Shown one piece after another: positions 14,524-15,546 of a stretch of DNA of 15,546 nt. Positions within the stretch are counted from its first letter, which is position 1. Each line of letters begins with the position of its first letter. The translations under genes were made by a program, and so were the position numbers. The DNA comes from DSPP01 sp964607165 (GTDB lineage Bacteria > Zixibacteria > MSB-5A5 > DSPP01), in contig CAZSIT010000041.1 of the NCBI GenBank assembly GCA_964607165.1, positions 1 to 15,546 on the forward strand. The letters are read 5' to 3'. The notes beneath the pieces are model-generated. The model did not search any database and was not told the origin of the DNA. It saw only the letters and a program-made list of their open reading frames with translations.

Positions 14524-14560
14524 CCCCAGAGCCCAAACATTTTCGTCCTAGGCTCTGGGG
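14524..14560. repeat. Perfect 10-bp inverted repeat between two small genes
   Basis: CCCCAGAGCC (14524-14533) and GGCTCTGGGG (14551-14560) flank a 17-base AT-rich loop. It is 28 bases past the stop of the 103-residue gene and upstream of the 118-residue gene, both leftward. After the stem on the minus strand comes TAAAATAAAT, so there is no U-tract. It could be an unusual terminator, an mRNA stability hairpin or a dispersed repeat. Confidence 0.65.
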
Positions 14561-14588
14561 CTTCTCCAACCGTTGCTGGCTTATCTTG

Positions 14589-14900
14589 TTACAATTTCCT
14601 CCAAATTATGTCGCCAACCTGCTGCAGCGAAGAGTTCAGCTGGACTTGCGCCCAATAAGCAGTGGCACCGAGTCTGGCTGCCCTTGCCTTTATGTTCCGA
14701 ATTTCCTCGTCACTGATCGTGGCCGGCTTATCCGGTAAAATGGCGGATTTAACCTGCACAAGCAGGTACTCCGCTCCTCTTGCTTCAATATCTACGGAAC
14801 CGGGCAAACGCGTGTTCCAGTTGGTGGTATAGCCGTTGGCTTGCAACCATTGCACCACACACTGTTCGCCTTGTTGTCCAATTTGCGTTGTCGTTAACAT
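14589..14900 (-). CDS. Small PD-(D/E)XK nuclease-like protein
   Basis: 103 residues. An N-terminal helix with QIGQQGEQCVVQWLQANGY (Glu12) is followed by PGSVDIEARGAEYLLVQVKSA. Asp37 and the Q49-x-K51 strand fit the E...D...(D/E/Q)xK active-site order of the PD-(D/E)XK superfamily, seen in restriction-like endonucleases and Holliday-junction resolvases. The rest (EEIRNIKARAARLGATAYWAQVQL) suits the helix-strand that completes the core. At 103 residues it is near minimal and lacks any specificity domain. It has no signal peptide, so DNA in the cytoplasm is the likely target. It begins at ATG 14900 (AAGG two bases upstream is close; a second AAGGG lies further out). No methyltransferase is seen beside it. 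Fold assignment is inference from motif spacing; a non-catalytic VRR/Mrr-like relative is possible. Confidence 0.65.
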   Translation of the reverse strand: MLTTTQIGQQGEQCVVQWLQANGYTTNWNTRLPGSVDIEARGAEYLLVQVKSAILPDKPATISDEEIRNIKARAARLGATAYWAQVQLNSSLQQVGDIIWRKL

Positions 14901-14937
14901 TTCCTTAGTACCCTTCTTTTGGAAGTCGACTCCCCCC

Positions 14938-15105
14938 TCAGGGATTGGCTTCCATTTTTATTTTTTTATTGTCATTTCTAAAACTTCTTTTCACAGAATT
15001 CCTCGTCTTTGGCCAATCAACTAAATTGTCCTCACTCCTTATAGAATTTCTGTCGATCTCTAAACCGCTCATTATTTTTTCTTCGGTCCTCCTTTTGTTT
15101 GACAT
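14938..15105 (-). CDS. Small basic hypothetical protein (doubtful)
   Basis: 55 residues from ATG 15105, which has GGGAG eight bases upstream. A GTG at 15126 and an ATG at 15150 in the same frame are alternatives, with AAAGGAGGT lying between them. The sequence is charged and low in structure: MSNKRRTEEKIMSGLEI, then ending RNDNKKIKMEANP, with no cysteine pair or membrane segment. The spacing to the nuclease-like gene is 37 bases on the same strand, which would fit a two-gene unit. The region is AT-rich and I see no homology, so it may be non-coding. Confidence 0.35.
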   Translation of the reverse strand: MSNKRRTEEKIMSGLEIDRNSIRSEDNLVDWPKTRNSVKRSFRNDNKKIKMEANP

Positions 15106-15161
15106 TTTGCATACTCCCTTCTTCACTCGTCTATTTCCACCTCCTTTCATTTAATTACCGC

Positions 15162-15545
15162 TCAACTTGCCGCCCGTTGCCCTTCGACTACGCTCCCCTC
15201 GACCAAGCTCGGGGTCTTCGACAGGGTTTTCAACAAAGCCGGTTTTTGCTCCGGCTGGGAAACGCGCTCGTCGATGAGCGCAAGCACGGCATCTAACTTT
15301 TTCAGCATCAAAGAACAGCTTACAAACCGCGGCGCCAGGCCCAGTTCCCCGGTGATGGGGTTTTGCTCCGGCTCCAGCCGCGGAGTGTATTGCCCCTCCG
15401 AAATTTCAAAGGTGCCGGTGTTGCAATCCAAATGGATTCCCAACTGGCGGATGACCGGATTGTATTTCAACTCAATCCAAACCTCGTTCACCCCTTCGAC
15501 TACGCTCCCCTCGGCTTCGCTCGGGGTCTTCGACAGGGTTTTCAA
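15162..15545 (-). CDS. Hypothetical protein carrying dispersed-repeat peptides (5' end outside window)
   Basis: The frame is open at the right edge, so the true start is outside. About 127 residues are visible. Between two copies of a repeat-derived peptide (KTLSKTPS..EGSVVEG at 2-18 and 106-122) lies an ~87-residue segment with VWIELKYNPVIRQLGIHLD, then PRLEPEQNPITGELGLAPRF and a C-terminal helix MLKKLDAVLALIDERVSQ. I cannot name this segment; it looks like the end of a larger enzyme or nuclease subunit. Both repeat copies are read in the same frame, with the second forming the C-terminus before QRAAS and a TGA stop. The protein may be the remnant of a longer gene whose ends were altered by repeat insertion. 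Confidence 0.55.
   Translation of the reverse strand: MKTLSKTPSEAEGSVVEGVNEVWIELKYNPVIRQLGIHLDCNTGTFEISEGQYTPRLEPEQNPITGELGLAPRFVSCSLMLKKLDAVLALIDERVSQPEQKPALLKTLSKTPSLVEGSVVEGQRAAS
15180..15234. repeat. 55-base dispersed repeat, copy A
   Basis: It begins CCCTTCGACTACGCTCCCCT and ends TCTTCGACAGGGTTTTCAAC. It matches copy B (15492-15546) at 51 of 55 bases; the four differences are clustered in the centre. Its ends are partly self-complementary (CCCT-TCGA against TCGA-CAGGG). Similar CCTTCGAC...GTCGAAGG elements are, to my knowledge, frequent in environmental bacterial genomes. Here it encodes the C-terminus of the ORF. Confidence 0.85.
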
Positions 15546-15546
15546 C
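15492..15546. repeat. 55-base dispersed repeat, copy B (reaches window edge)
   Basis: Same orientation as copy A and 312 bases away. Central bases read GGCTTCG rather than GACCAAG. Reading the minus strand gives KTLSKTPSEAEGSVVEG, the same frame as copy A. The repeat may continue past base 15546. Confidence 0.85.

Overview
The window looks like a metagenome-assembled piece of an FCB-superphylum bacterium, most like the poorly cultured Zixibacteria / KSB1 / Latescibacteria-type lineages. This is inferred from a type IX secretion C-terminal sorting domain, a non-cellulosomal dockerin, a cohesin-like surface domain, a B12-dependent ribonucleotide reductase and a mfd-surA gene order. TGA is a normal stop here (it ends mfd, for example). 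No stretch longer than 300 bases lacks a gene.

Layout. 1-1461 (+): the 3' part of a secreted FG-GAP/VCBS-repeat protein ending in a dockerin; its repeats form a four-unit higher-order array. 1462-1671: a convergent intergenic region with a perfect hairpin and the terminator of the next operon. 1672-8150 (-): a three-gene operon, mfd (transcription-repair coupling factor), a PpiC-type lipoprotein and SurA, with 13- and 4-base spacers. 8151-8374: the divergent promoter region. 8375-9067 (+): a secreted DUF1326 protein with a CSC..CPC cysteine cluster and its own terminator. 9118-9310: a cluster of small palindromic repeats. 9339-10244 (-): a cohesin-like protein with a type IX sorting domain. 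10323-13091 (-): nrdJ, adenosylcobalamin-dependent ribonucleotide reductase. 13152-14021 (-): a secreted thioredoxin-like/TPR protein. 14132-15546 (-): small, mostly unrecognised genes, including a possible PD-(D/E)XK nuclease and an ORF carrying two copies of a 55-base dispersed repeat.

Main points of interest. (1) The thioredoxin-like gene has one in-frame TGA exactly where the first cysteine of the redox CxxC motif should be (U-K-W-C), followed by a bulged-U hairpin. The simplest reading is an undescribed UxxC selenoprotein that gene callers would split into two ORFs. (2) nrdJ contains two GC-rich palindromes read in frame as peptide (N-terminal region and C-terminal linker), matching in style the intergenic hairpins nearby; this resembles palindromic elements that invade coding sequence. 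(3) nrdJ also carries a 32-base segment matching, with one mismatch, the Illumina P5 flow-cell oligo (ten Ts plus adapter). It is almost certainly an assembly artefact replacing about 11 conserved residues, and should not be read as biology.

How the genes work together. mfd plus the two parvulin-type chaperones form a housekeeping operon for repair and envelope-protein folding. The dockerin protein and the cohesin-like T9SS protein are secreted surface proteins that would pass through that envelope machinery. The thioredoxin-like protein lies 60 bases upstream of nrdJ on the same strand, but it has a signal peptide, so it is unlikely to be the reductant of NrdJ.
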